Shown: positions 20,856-33,914 of the stretch, one piece after another
How positions within the stretch are numbered: the stretch's first letter is position 1
Layout of the letters: every line of letters begins with the position of its first letter
Assembly: GCA_049999805.1 (NCBI GenBank)
Contig: JBNGIO010006265.1
Span: 209,242-243,863, forward strand
Length of the DNA stretch: 34,622 nucleotides
Reading direction: 5' to 3'
DNA from: Folioceros fuciformis
Lineage: Eukaryota > Anthocerotophyta > Anthocerotopsida > Anthocerotales
Translations under genes and position numbers: made by a program
The notes under the pieces: model-generated
Database searches by the model: none
Seen by the model: the letters and a program-made list of their open reading frames with translations, nothing else
What the model was told of the DNA's origin: nothing

Positions 20856-23800
20856 TGAAAGTGTAAAACAAAAGTCACATGTAAAGATGCTGTACAACAA
20901 AAGTCACTTGTAAGGATGCTAGTTGAAAATGTACTACACCTATATGTTATTTCAATGAAGAGTAGATAAGTAATACCCTTTTTCTAATGGCTAGTTAAAC
21001 GTGGTCAGTGATTGTGTGGTTTTTCTTTTGGTTGAAGATGTGCCGACACAACTAGTTTTTAGTTGTGACCTCAACAACTTTCAAAATGGAAGCAAGTATA
21101 GCTAGGCAGAGAAGCAGGACTAGTGGTGGTGAAGGTGAATTGTGCAACTAGTGTGCTGAAAACAAGAAAGTGGATAGTGTACCTTTATGTCATGGCTGCT
21201 AAGTATTGTATTCCAATCATAATGTTATTGTTGCAGCCATGGGAAAGACTTCTACTAGCACTATGATGTAGAGCCCAATTTTCATGCAAGTTATACTACC
21301 TCCTTTGCTCAATGAGCTCTGTTCTTTGATCCACTATGTCCATTCTTATATTTGCAATACAATTGAAGACGTTATGTTACCAGAGATAACTCTATTTGTT
21401 GTAGGCTGTGATGTGCTTCCCACTTTTCACAAGTCTTAAGACTTATGATGTGTCATGTTCACAGGCCTTAGTAGATTCTTGATTGGATGGCCTAGATGAA
21501 GAGGGTCCTCTCTTACCACAATCATGGGTGAGAGTGAGAATCCCTAATGTTAAGAGGAATAAGGAATAAGGATCCTTTAGTGGATCCTTTACTCCTCAAC
21601 TTCACCTTTGAAGACTATTGAAAGACACTTGAAGAATGTCTTCCAATAGTCTTCTTTGGCACCATAGGAGGCAGACCCTCCATTATCGGTATAGTAGATA
21701 GCTATGGGAAAGGTATATGAGAGGGTATTCTCCTTTTTGTGTTTTCTACCGCCAATACCTTTTAGCTTTTGGATTATTCGTTATGGGACTTCGGGGTGAC
21801 TGAGATTCCCCAATCTCTTCTTTTAATAAAGTCTACTTGCAAGGTGAACATAGAAGTACGACAATCGGCGAAAGAGCAAATGGCCTCTTGGGTAATCGAT
21901 GGCGAGAGGTTGGGGAATAGCTGCACCAACTTTCTTTGATGCTCGCTAGGGTACGAAATAGCGACGAGGTACGAGGATGCGCAATCTGAGTAGGCGAGGA
22001 TGGAGGGAGGAAGTGAGTTTGGTGTCACTGCATCTGGTGAGGAGAAGAGGAGGGAACCCGTCAGAGACGAATTCCCGGTGAAGCCATGGAGCGGCGGCGC
22101 GGATGGTCTTGTAGCCTGAGAGTAGGGGAGATGAAAAGTGAAGAGGGCAAGGAAAGGCATGCGGGCAAGCGTGACTTGGTCGGTCTCCACTGTTGGCGAC
22201 ATCAGCGGCTTGCGTCCGGAAGACGTGGTCCTATACGTAATGGCACGAGAACAAGGCGGGGAGACCGGAGCGTTTGACATTGGACAACCGAAAGCAAGAA
22301 TAGGGCAGGAGAGGATTGTGAAGTCGGAGACTAGGAGGCGGGGGCTACGGTTGTGAGGTCGCATTTTGATGCTAAGATGATCACTCTGTTAAGCTTTTAC
22401 CGCAAGCCTTTTTTTGTTGGAACCTTGAAACTGTGTGCACCCTCTCCGTCACTCTCAGTCATACGCTTGGCAACGATGTGGATGTCCTGCCAACTCCTAA
22501 CGTAAGAGAGTAATGACGGTGATTGACACCGTTTTCAAGGAAGAGGCTGGAGTCCTGGTCTCTGAGAATTCCCATTTCGTTTATACGTCGCACGCATGCT
22601 GGGAAACTCCCTGTAAAGCATGCGAGGAGTGTGAAGCTGGTTTGGTAATTCTGGCTCCACAAGTGTTCACTGAAATGCTCGTACCCTGCAGGATCGGCGT
22701 ACACCAATTTGTGTCCACAAAGTTCACGTCAGTGTTTGTATGGCTCGTCAGGGGGCATGTGACATCCTGTACGGTAAATGATGGGCTTGCCCAGAAACAA
22801 CAACGCTCTGTTCACAGGCCTCCAAGCCTGTCATACTACGGTATGTACGTAGGTGCTGTATGACATGACAAGGGCAGGGGGCAGGGGAAGGGGACGAAAG
22901 TCCTGGTGCAGTGCCTTCCCTGGTGCTACACGATACGAGCCTTGGAGGTTTGCTTTAGCAGAATAGAATGCTATAGCGCGATCCCTGTTTCATCATCATA
23001 CTCACCTTCAACATCACAGCCCACGCTGGGCTGATGCTTGATTTTGCTTGCATTCGTTTGACAAAGACACAGCCCACACGGTGATTCAACTTGTGCTGGT
23101 AAATTTGTGTGGGCTAATCACAGGTGTTCAGCCTTCAGGAGGCCCTCCCGGGTCAACGCGTGTGAGGCAGCAGGCAGGAAGAGTGCCAAGGACGCGGCTG
23201 ACGGATGTAGATTCCGGCAGAGAGGTACATACACAAGTTGTGTGTGATGATCGAGAGCGGCGATTGCGTGCTGAAGTACTGGCAGTAAATTCGCAGCTCC
23301 CTTCCATTCCTTCGTCCGGCTCTGCATATGCATACGGATGTGCAATGCCATGTGGAAGGCCTCGTGTCGTCTCGAGCTTAGAGAGGCTCCTTTTGACACT
23401 ACTACCCCTTGCCACATTGCACATGTATCTACTCTGTAACTACTCGTCCCTGGACTCGCTACTGGGCACCATGCTTCCTCCCAGCCCTCAATAATTGGGA
23501 CAAGCATCGGTACACCCAAGTGCGAAACCACGAGGGGTGCAGGAGGAGCTACACGCTACGCGTTCCAGGCCATCCCTCCATATGCCGTGCTCGGGGAGAA
23601 GATGCCCACTTTTCTCTCCTCCAAAGCAAGTGAGATGGGGAAACCCAAGCAGAGCCTCCGCTGCTGCCTCACGAGATTCGCATATGCAGACAGCCTCAAA
23701 CGTGTACACACTGGTCCGCATTGCATTGCTGCAGGCTCCCGGGCTGCTGCTGCTGCTGCTGCGTACGTACCAAGGACCTCGTCGCCATGTGCTCATGTAC

Positions 23801-24476
23801 AGCGCACCCGTTTGGTAACTTGGACAGCAGGAGGAGCAAGTAAGTTTGTATGCATGGTCATCCTTGTACATACATGGACATGACACAACACAAGGCAGGC
23901 CCCACAGCCTTGTCAAATCAGACAGCCCACTGCTCCCTTCTTTCTCCTCCTCCTCTTGCTTCCGGTGGCTGCTGACTGAGACTTCCTCTCCCAGTGGTAC
24001 AGTCTGTGGTGCGCTCTCTCCACTGCAGGCCTGCAGCAGCACTGATCGTGACGGCTCACGCTCACGAAGTGGGTGCAATGTGGTCGACCCGACGCACCGG
24101 TAACGTGGTGGTGCCAAAGCACCAAGCTGCTGTGACAAATGCCGCTAAAGAGTGCGTGTGTCGTACACGCCATTTGTGCCGCTAGTGCTGCTCGTGAGGT
24201 GAACTCGAGTCCCGCCCTGACAAAGCGTGCGAACGGGAGGACGCAGGACGAGTCCCAGCCCTTCTGTGCCCGCTCCCGTGATGCCCTACGTTCTGCCCGT
24301 TCTGCCCGGGTCCCCGACTGCATGGCCCATGGTCGGGCTCCCCATGTGGCCATTTTGCATGCACAAATTGGGCATGGTCATAGTCCGCGCTCCAATAATG
24401 GTGGATGCTTGAATCCCCTTGGCCGAAGCTCCCTCCCACCGACCCACCCACGTGGTCCTGGTCCGGGGTCCCGAGT
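20856..24476. other. Gene-poor intergenic stretch
   Basis: No spliced or unspliced gene could be supported. The longest frames are 21774-22364 (minus, 196 codons) and 23488-24138 (minus, 216 codons); neither shows a family motif, and both have overlapping open frames on the opposite strand. Two adjacent hairpins occur at 21568-21654. A GCT/CTG run lies near 23743-23762. Unrecognised lineage-specific genes or long non-coding RNAs remain possible. Confidence 0.45.
21568..21654. repeat. Two adjacent inverted repeats (hairpins)
   Basis: AAGGATCC at 21568-21575 pairs with GGATCCTT at 21582-21589 across a 6-base loop. GAAGACTATTGAAAGAC at 21610-21626 pairs with GTCTTCCAATAGTCTTC at 21638-21654 with one mismatch and an 11-base loop. 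They may belong to a small MITE or a folded transcript; no gene is attached to them. Confidence 0.7.
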
Positions 24477-24576
24477 NNNNNNNNNNNNNNNNNNNNNNNN
24501 NNNNNNNNNNNNNNNNNNNNNNNNNNNNNNNNNNNNNNNNNNNNNNNNNNNNNNNNNNNNNNNNNNNNNNNNNNNN
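24477..24576. other. Assembly gap of 100 N
   Basis: A run of exactly 100 N, so the true length is probably unknown. It lies about 500 bases upstream of the DAHP synthase start and may remove promoter sequence. Confidence 0.95.
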
Positions 24577-25072
24577 AAATTCCATGTATTCATTCATTTA
24601 TTTATTTTTCCAGGGTCCTTGAAATTTCGCCAATTTGTGTGATGTGAATCCAAATGCAACGAACCCAGCGGAGAGCCAGGCTCCCAGGTCCGTGTACTCC
24701 GCCATGGCCAGAGCTGCCGCGGAATTCCTCGACTTGGGCCACCGGCTGCCGCTGCCGCTGCATTTGCCGCCTAAAATTCTCCCTCTCCTCTTTCCCCTCG
24801 TCCTTCAACCTTTCCCTGTTGTCCGATTGGTAGGTTGGTGTCCTCCTCCAACCCGGCTCTCCAATGCCCGGCCATTCCCCTCCCTATTTCACCCGCCCTC
24901 TCCCTGCTTTCCGCATCGCATTCCCTCCTGCCTCGCCTCCTTCCCCTTCGCCTTCCCGCTCTGCGCATTGCAGCATTGCTGCATTGCCTCCGGCTTCCCT
25001 CCCCGCCTGGGCTCTGCCGCTGCACCGTGAGTGATTGTTCGCCATCTCTTCAACGCCACCGGGTCGTGAGCG
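24577..25072 (+). promoter_or_regulatory. Promoter/leader region of DAHP synthase, pyrimidine-rich
   Basis: The stretch becomes strongly C/T-rich from about 24760 to 24960 (CTCCCTCTCCTCTTTCCCC-like tracts), as seen in leaders and core promoters of many highly expressed plant genes. No clear TATA box is visible, although sequence is lost in the gap upstream. An open frame from an ATG at 24704 to a stop ending at 25030 would be a 108-codon upstream ORF if transcription starts before it. Confidence 0.4.
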
Positions 25073-27132
<2,060 letters not shown>

Positions 27133-27447
27133 TTGCTGACGTCGTCTTCCCCTCCAGAAACTGGCTAGCCTCTCTTCACGCACATCCCGTGCCACTGGAA
27201 CGTAGAAGTGACAGGGTGTATTTGTATTTATTCCTTTGTAAAGCACTAAGCGGGCAGTACATGCGTACAGATTTCGTGGGCGCATTGCCAGAAATCTGTA
27301 CTATGAGTGTATATAAGTTTAACGTAGCGTAGCTACTGGTAAACAACTGTTTTCTCCAGGTGCTTCGTTCTGTTTTGCTCGGACTGGGAGCACGCTTGCA
27401 CTGAGGCAATTCTCTGACACCTGCAACCTGAGAGATGAGTCCCGGTG

Positions 27448-27453
27448 AATAAA
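27448..27453 (+). terminator. Candidate poly(A) signal of DAHP synthase
   Basis: AATAAA occurs about 315 bases after the DAHP synthase stop, in sequence with TTTGT and TATGTATG runs downstream. Plant poly(A) signals are loose, so the actual cleavage site could be nearer. Confidence 0.4.
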
Positions 27454-27952
27454 GAACACAAAATATGTATGTTTTTTGTATCTACTGTCAGATTCTCTCG
27501 TCTCCCAGGGACCCAGATGTTCACCTCTGTTCGACATACACTATGAGCACGCTTCCGACGAACCATTGACCAACAACTGGCAGGGCAACCTCTTTAGAAG
27601 TACCAGCCACCACGCAATACACTGACTCTTCACATTCTGAAAATCTAAGCAACCGGGGTTCACTTTGACAATGTCACATCCACGTGAACAGAAGTCGTTG
27701 CCTTTCCTCACAATTGATAGATTATTCATACCTGTGATACTTCCACGACACACGGCCCCAAAGGAAAGCTGGCCACACTTATGAAAACGGATACATTTCT
27801 CCTTGGCTATGACGAATTCGACGGCACCTTCCACGAAAGCCAAAATTGTTACTCAGATATTGGTACGGCTCCTCGTTCCGCGTTCGGGCACATTGCGACG
27901 AGACAAAGCGCCTCGGATGCAGCTTGTCCAGAATCACGTATCCGTTCTATAT
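27454..27952. other. Intergenic between convergent genes
   Basis: No gene is supported. A minus-strand frame at 27541-27843 (100 codons) is cysteine-rich (nine Cys) but matches no family that I know and lies downstream of RsmD on the same strand, so it may be 3' flanking sequence. Confidence 0.4.
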
Positions 27953-27958
27953 TTTATT
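27953..27958 (-). terminator. Candidate poly(A) signal of RsmD
   Basis: The minus strand reads AATAAA about 115 bases after the RsmD-like stop codon, inside an AT-rich tract. This is a typical 3' UTR distance. Confidence 0.45.
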
Positions 27959-28073
27959 CATTCATTTCATAAACTAGTCCTTTAAAATATTGAAACACTT
28001 TCTACCGCAAATAGTGATGGCCCCTTAGGCGCTTTGGGAGCGAGAGTGCAGGGATTGTGAGTCCTACCAAAAG

Positions 28074-29831
28074 CTACTCTTCCTTGGCCCACGAAGGTCC
28101 GTATATGGCCACATGAGTACGGCCGTACCGTCTGTCACGAATCTGCAAATCAACCAAACAACAGTCAGCTGGCAAAGGGGAGAAACTTTTTTCAAGAGCA
28201 CCACTCCTTACTGGCAGTTCACCAGACGGGCACCTTCACAAGTGGCCCACACTCTTCGGGCATTTCTTTCCGGGACTTGAGAGGATACTCCACCACCTGC
28301 ACCAACGTACAAGGCACAGACAACCCTTCAATGGGCATTGCCAAAACTCTGAGATGACAGCCACAAGATTAAGCCCAACTCACGTACAACCACGTACGAT
28401 GCAAGTCTCTTTCCCCACGAGTGGCGACTCAGAGAGTTGGGCCATGAGAGTGGTGTATGTCACAGCTTCATACGGAGGAGTGACACTTATGTAGTCGAAC
28501 TGCCCGCCAGCTAGCCTGGCTGCAACACCATTCCAAAGGAAGTTAGCTCGCAGACCATGTCGTGCACCCTCAGGAATCGGGCCCACGTTGCATTGAAATT
28601 GAATCAGCATTTTTTTATCAGTCACGTACAGGTAAGACAGGCAACTCACGTCCAAGATCATGCGCCTGTTGCAAAAACGTTTCCACTCGTGTTGTATGGA
28701 TGACAGCATCGTCTTGGAAGTTGGTTAAAGCCAAATTAGGCTGCAACACTTGCGAAACCACCCACGGATCCAATTCCACAAAATGCGCCTGTTCAAGGAT
28801 GTACCCAAGTCAGGGAACTATAAAAGCACACATCGCAGGAGGCATCTAAAGGCCTCCTGTGATTAGAAGACGAGCTTCAAAATGCTAGGTACGTCACCTT
28901 CGCACAACCTCTGCTGAGAGCTTCAATCCCGACTGAGCCTGTGCCACTGTACAAATCGAGCCATCTTCCTGCGGGTAGGGTTCCTGGAGTTCCAGCGAGT
29001 GCCTGGCAGAGAAACAACCTCACCAGCTCAGCTTCATCACTTCCACAGTCAGCACCTACAGAATGTATTCCATAACACGAGCTGCCAATGAATCGCTCTA
29101 AACACCCACCTGCAAGGCATTGAAAACAGCTCCACGTACTACTTCCATCATAGGTCTGACATTTTGATCCGCTGGAGAGAAAAGCTTCTTGTTGCTCATC
29201 TTACCTGCCATCACCTACGTACAGTGTTCATTGAGAATTTTGAAACCCTTGCCAAAGCCATCAACTAGGGGCAACGTAGAGACAAGAAAGCTGCATACCC
29301 GCAGCAACTTATGCGTGAGTCGTGCTGGTTTTCCCGGCACAACCTCCACAGTTTGCTTAGCTCTCCTCTCGTTCTTCAGCTGCTGTTTCAATCGCACAGG
29401 CACTTGGACGCCAGCGATCTCAATCATCTGTACAGCCCGAGCTAATAATCAATGACATGTTCGTATGTAGCCATCCGGTGAGGCAACATGGATTTCAAGC
29501 ATGCCACTTAAGACCTACTGGAGCCCGCCGACCTCTTCCGTCTGAGGAATTGGAATTTTCCAGCCAGAGTCAATGCTGAAAATCTCCTCCTCTCGTGTCC
29601 CACCCTTCGCTTTCCTTTTCTCTTTGCCATCTGCTCTCCTGTTTTCTGCCACAGTACGCAAACATCAGACATTTCCACCAGACCTGTGGCCCCCGACGGG
29701 CAGGAATCCAGACCCACAATGTAGGCCATACACTGTAAGGGAAACTAACATATCAATCACTCACGAGAAGCAGGCGAAGCCTGGCAACGAGGTGAAAAGA
29801 TCGAGGCTCTGCAGATGCAAGTCACCGCCAT
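28074..29831 (-). CDS. rsmD: RsmD-like rRNA (guanine-N2) methyltransferase, plastidic, 9 exons, 303 aa
   Basis: The RsmD family methylates G966 (E. coli numbering) of 16S rRNA with S-adenosylmethionine; plant homologues are expected to act on plastid 16S rRNA. Exons in transcript order: 29831-29765, 29645-29533, 29427-29299, 29214-29110, 29002-28898, 28788-28650, 28519-28398, 28296-28234, 28142-28074, all GT-AG and in phase. Residues 1 to about 60 form a Ser/Arg/Lys-rich leader consistent with a transit peptide. HKLLRVMAGK...VRPMMEVVRGAVFNAL (about 98-137) is the family N-terminal signature. WLDLYSGTGSVGIEALSRG (about 152-170) is the SAM-binding motif I, and AHFVELDPW (174-182) is motif II. 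FDYISVTPPYE (about 228-238) occupies the catalytic (D/N)PPY position, with the SVTPPY form I recall in plant homologues. VVEYPLKS and RRYGRTHVAIYGP close the protein. Exons 3-9 are secure; exons 1-2, the long first intron and the donor after TEE (29533) are less so. Confidence 0.88.
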
Positions 29832-30799
29832 GCGAGCTACGAATCTTATCCCTTCGCTTCAGTACCCTTAAACCCTACCGACCTAATGCCCAAACTACAC
29901 GCTAGACGATTTCTTCGTTACGTAGGGATAAGTGAACTGATGGGGATGTGGCGGCCGTGGGGATTATGGCAAGCAGGCCCTACGAGGTGATCGGATCGGT
30001 TTGGCTTTCTGAGGCATGATCTGTGAAACATTGTGGTCACATGAACAATGTATGTGAATTTCGACAGAGTGTGTGGCCGGGGTAGAAACGTGTGGCGCGG
30101 TCACACGCCACGACGGCGTGGTCGTTGAGAAAGCGCTTCTCACAGCCTCCTTGTCTCCCCTACCACCACCATTGCGGTACCAGGGAGGACATGTGAAAGC
30201 ATGGCATCTTGGAAGATGCTCGAACTTCGTCTTATGGCCTATGCAAACAAGGACGTGGATGCTAGGTTAGCTGGATATTCCTAGCTGCGCATCAGTCAGC
30301 AAGTCCTGCGTCTCTCAGTGCGTTGCTACAGGAATATACACACGTATGCCTCCTCCTCCTGCTCCTGCTCCTGTGCGTATGTGAGCGACTCAGTTCCAGG
30401 TGTGAGTTTCCTTCGTCGGAGAAGGGAAGGAGCTTCGTGTGCAGATAAGAGAAAAAGCCCGAGATAGCTTGGAATATGTCGGCTGCTTCGTGTTGGATAT
30501 TGCTGAAAGACACATGGTGCATCTATAGACGTCTGGTTCGGTGGTAGAGACGTTGGCTAACCAGGTCCTGGCTCTACTCCACGAAGAACTGAAAGCCGAT
30601 CAACACGACGATACACAGCAGGACCTGCAGTCCCTAGCCTTCGTTGATCTGTCAGCATGACGAGGTTTACAATGATCCTAACGCCCTGCTGGTAGGCACC
30701 TGCCACTTGTCGACGAAAGACATCAAATCAGTCCTGGTTGACATCACCCTTGGACTAGTTGAAGCCCGGTTCGACCATACATCAGATGCTACTCTCACG
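29832..30799. other. Upstream region of RsmD and intergenic DNA
   Basis: No gene is recognised. It should contain the RsmD promoter, but no clear TATA box is seen on the minus strand. A CCT-repeat (CTCCTCCTCCTGCTCCTGCT) lies near 30348-30371. The frame 30644-31054 (plus) runs into the repeat field and is not supported as a gene. Confidence 0.4.
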
Positions 30800-31100
30800 A
30801 CCCTGGCTCGCACAGCCTGTCCAAAATTTCCTGAGGATCATAAGTGGTGTAGTGTGATAACCCTTGCTTGCGCACAAGTCCTGTACATTTTTTTTTTCCC
30901 CAAGGATCGAAAGTGTGGTGTGGAAACATGGGCCGTGCTCTCAAAGCCTGTCTACAATCTTCAGACGATCGAAACTGGTGTGGAAACAAGATCCTGGCTC
31001 ACAGTGGCCTGTCCAATCTATATGGAGGATCAAAAGTGTGGTGTGGAACCATGAGCGTCACAACAGGTGTGGATGGGTGTCACAACAGGTGTGGATGGGT
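30800..31100 (+). repeat. Degenerate ~70-80-bp tandem repeat and a 22-bp duplication
   Basis: Units contain GCCTGTCCAA, GAGGATCAAAAGTG and GTGGTGTGGAAACA in the same order about four times between 30800 and 31052, with strong divergence. It ends with two copies of GTCACAACAGGTGTGGATGG (31058-31099). The frames 30864-31181 and 30868-31155 are translations of this repeat. Confidence 0.6.
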
Positions 31101-31304
31101 GGCCAAAACAGTGAGGGTATATCAACACCTCCATCCGTACTGTCGTTATATCTGATGTGGGCTTGCGAGTTGCAAGTATGAGACGGTTGGTGTGTTCACT
31201 CACGCTCAGCCAGCAAAGCCCATTATATATATATTGCGCGATATATACATTGGCGCTCTCTCAAACAGTATTGATTTACGCCATACAAAATCAATGCCAT
31301 ACAA

Positions 31305-32530
31305 TCATCTACAAGAAAAGCATTGGGCTGCCACTGATATTGTACCTTCTCTCATGCAAGCAATGCAATCACTGTGAAATAGCATATGATGTGGTGAAAT
31401 AGCATATGATGTGGCTTTATGTGTGACAACCCAAACCACATAAATGCCATTGAAGTGGTCATCAAATAAAAAAACTGGGAAGAGTTGGAACTTGATTTGT
31501 TGGTGCCAAATGTGGCATCCATAGCAATGATTGCGTTGTGACCCAACGGAGCATTGTCTGCATTTGAAAATCACTTTGGATGCTTAGCATGAAGTCTATG
31601 GCATGGTCTTCTGTTCCTGGTAGTGGATAAAATACTTCAGATCTATGAATATCCATCCATAACTTAACACTCACCTCATCTTGTGCATGAAAACGCCACA
31701 TCCAAGCACCAAGTTCAGCTTGTAAATCCCTAATGTCACTAGGAAGGAGAAAATTATCCCTCTGAAGCACTGCTTGTGGATCACCTTGCTTTCATATCAG
31801 ACTCATGATCTTTCATGATCTGAAATGCTAATGTCTTGCACAACAACTTGTACTTCCCCATTCGTTTTTTGCCATAAATAAGTAAGGAATCGGAGTGTAA
31901 TTTGGACTTGAGTTGATGGTAAGCGCTTTACAATAATACTACCATGTGGAATCAATGTGGTGTACTTCATGTAATCTTAATTCAACTACATCAGGGAACA
32001 TTTCAAGTTGACTAACAAACACCAAAAATTGGCATCCATGCTTCTTACTCTCCCCATACATCACCTTAGAGCACCTATTGCCGACCCTGTCTTTGGTTTG
32101 TTAGTGAGATCAGCACAAATGTCTGATTCCATGAAACTATATTTTAGGAAACCAAAAGCACAATTGAATTTCATGTAATGGTAAGGAGTGGTTGGGTAGA
32201 TTGCATTTTGCTTGATGCTTGACCGTGTCCACACGTTCACCCTTACTAACTTCATTGGAAAGAATTTTGATGCCTCCTCACGTTCACCCTTACCAACTTC
32301 ATTGGAAAGAATTTTGATGCCTCCTCCCTAGCGATGAAATCTGCATATCTTCCCCATGGAATGTAACAAGTTTTGAAGGGACTAATTTTCTTCCTGATTG
32401 TGGGAGAAACATCTTGCCATTGCAGGTTTCCTTTGAGAAAAGTCCTGGGCAAGGAGTCTGAACAATGAAAGGGCACGTTTGTGGCTCAACGAGCACATAT
32501 GCATTTCCACACCCAACTTCCATCATGATC
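31305..32530 (-). pseudogene. Remnant of a MULE-type transposase, frameshifted
   Basis: Minus-strand fragments in different frames line up, in order, with the plant and fungal MULE/SWIM-type transposase family. Near 32476-32252 the fragment reads LPRTFLKGNLQWQDVSP..CYIPWGRYADFIAREEASKFFP, the usual N-terminal part. Near 31770-31560 it reads LQRDNFLLPSDIRDLQ..WMWRFHAQDEVSVKLW. Near 31546-31500 it reads GHNAIIAMDATFGTNK, the region of the first catalytic Asp, continued in another frame by FDDHFNGIYVVWVVT near 31460-31420. At least two frame changes, stops and missing C-terminal motifs show that it is dead. A 47-bp duplication at 32232-32325 adds a further frameshift. Family assignment rests on memory of these motifs. 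The terminal inverted repeats of the parent element were not found. Confidence 0.6.
32232..32325 (+). repeat. 47-bp direct duplication within the transposase remnant
   Basis: CACGTTCACCCTTACTAACT and the following bases at 32232-32278 repeat at 32279-32325 with one visible change (TACTAAC against TACCAAC). Since 47 is not a multiple of three, the duplication breaks the reading frame. Confidence 0.85.
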
Positions 32531-32842
32531 TTTGGAATCTAGAGACAACCTGATTGTTCAAGTTCACTCAATCGAAGTGCACTATCAAAGTATCAAAGTT
32601 CACTCAATTGTGCACGCCGCTTGGGTGTGCACGTTGCTTGAGACGCTGTTCGGAATAGCAACATGCCCGGGATGCCATTTCCGCGCCGTAGATGTATACA
32701 GCTAGAATACAAACAGTTACTAAGGTAACCCTGCAGTGAGATTACAATGATCCGGAACGGCGTGCATTACGGCCAGGCACTCTGTTATTAGAGCTCAGAT
32801 TATGGACACAGTGACTTTTCGCTTAGCATGATGCAAACAAAG

Positions 32843-32877
32843 ACATGACCATGACCATGACCATGACCATGACCATG
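32843..32877 (+). repeat. (CATGAC)n microsatellite
   Basis: The hexanucleotide CATGAC is repeated five times plus a partial copy. On the minus strand it reads as a Trp-Ser run in frame 32795-33007, which is therefore not a gene. Confidence 0.9.
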
Positions 32878-33900
32878 GCGCTTCGGGTTTCGTGGCTTCA
32901 ATCACTTTGTAGAGACGAATAGCGCCTGGCCATTGGCTGTGTGCTGGCTCCCCGGTCACCGCGTCACGCCAGCGTGAAGTGGGGTCCTTCACGAGGGCTG
33001 CTTTCACGCATCATCTTGCGGGACTTGCGGTCTTCAAGACTCTCCGAGCGCTCCCGGGTTCGCAGTTCGCAGCACCCACCAGTCTCGTGAGGTTCAGAGG
33101 CAGCCATGCCTGTTGTTCCATTTCTCCGTAATTCATGTCAGTCCAGGGCCGCGTGTCAAGCTGCTGCGAAAGTGGTCCCATGCCGTATGTGCAGAGTCAG
33201 TCTCGGCCCGGATGGATCGCGAAAGCCGGTGTCGACTTCCCGCCACACGCTTCTGTCACAGTTGCGGGTGGCACGGCCGCCACGGCCATTGGCCAGAAGG
33301 TGCATGGTGAAATTGTTTCTAGTGACGGTCTGACCGCACTCCACCGGCCTGATCGAAAATGAACCTTGTTTGTACTGCCTGGGAGAGCGGGTGGAAAGCT
33401 TCCCCTGTCCCATTCCCATGGCCAGGCCGTGGCAGGTAGCGGACGCCTTGTCTCGTAATGGTGGTGCTCGATGCAACGGAACCTCACCTCCTGAAGCAGA
33501 GGCAGCAAGGCAAATTCCAGATTCTGCTACGGCCCCATTCTAAAGGGAAGGAAATCCTTCGTGGAAGAGGGGAGTGCGGGGTCAGGGTTTCCAAACGCGC
33601 TGTTGCTCTGTTACGCTGTTGCTGCAACAACAAGGCTGGTCCAACGCGTCAAATGTCGCACCGTGTCCGGCCCTACAATAACCTAAAGGAAAGACCCCTG
33701 TAATGTGTACTACAGGAGAAAAGCTTCTCATCAGAATCCAGAATCCTTTGGCCAGCTCTGGCAGGCACGCACTGCACTGTGCGTCAGACGCGGCTTGCGG
33801 CAACGGGCCTTTGGAGGGCCTGAAAGATTCACGGACTGTGGATTCAATCGGCGGGTGGCGTATCCGGGTGAGTGCATCTGGCACGGCAACCCGTTTCTCT
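32878..33900. other. Intergenic, no gene seen
   Basis: Several overlapping short frames exist on both strands (33106-33508, 33582-33996), but none has a recognisable motif or exon structure. The region leads into the promoter of the gene that starts near the window end. Confidence 0.4.
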
Positions 33901-33903
33901 CAG

Positions 33904-33914
33904 GCATATATATA
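33904..33914 (+). promoter_or_regulatory. TATA box candidate for the terminal gene
   Basis: CATATATATAC is followed by GC- and C-rich sequence (34000-34060). Initiation would be expected near 33940, giving a leader of about 450 bases, possibly with a 5' UTR intron, before the ATG at 34392. Confidence 0.45.

Noticed and set aside
23488-24138. 216-codon minus frame
   Set aside because: Several other frames on both strands are equally open; Ser/Cys-rich with no domain, splice pattern or recognisable family.
29508-29729. 73-codon minus frame (MAYIVGLD...) as a separate gene or RsmD start
   Set aside because: It is out of frame with the RsmD continuation; the spliced model using 29831-29765 and 29645-29533 keeps phase and fits the family better.
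32795-33007. Minus frame with a Trp-Ser run
   Set aside because: Caused by the CATGAC microsatellite.
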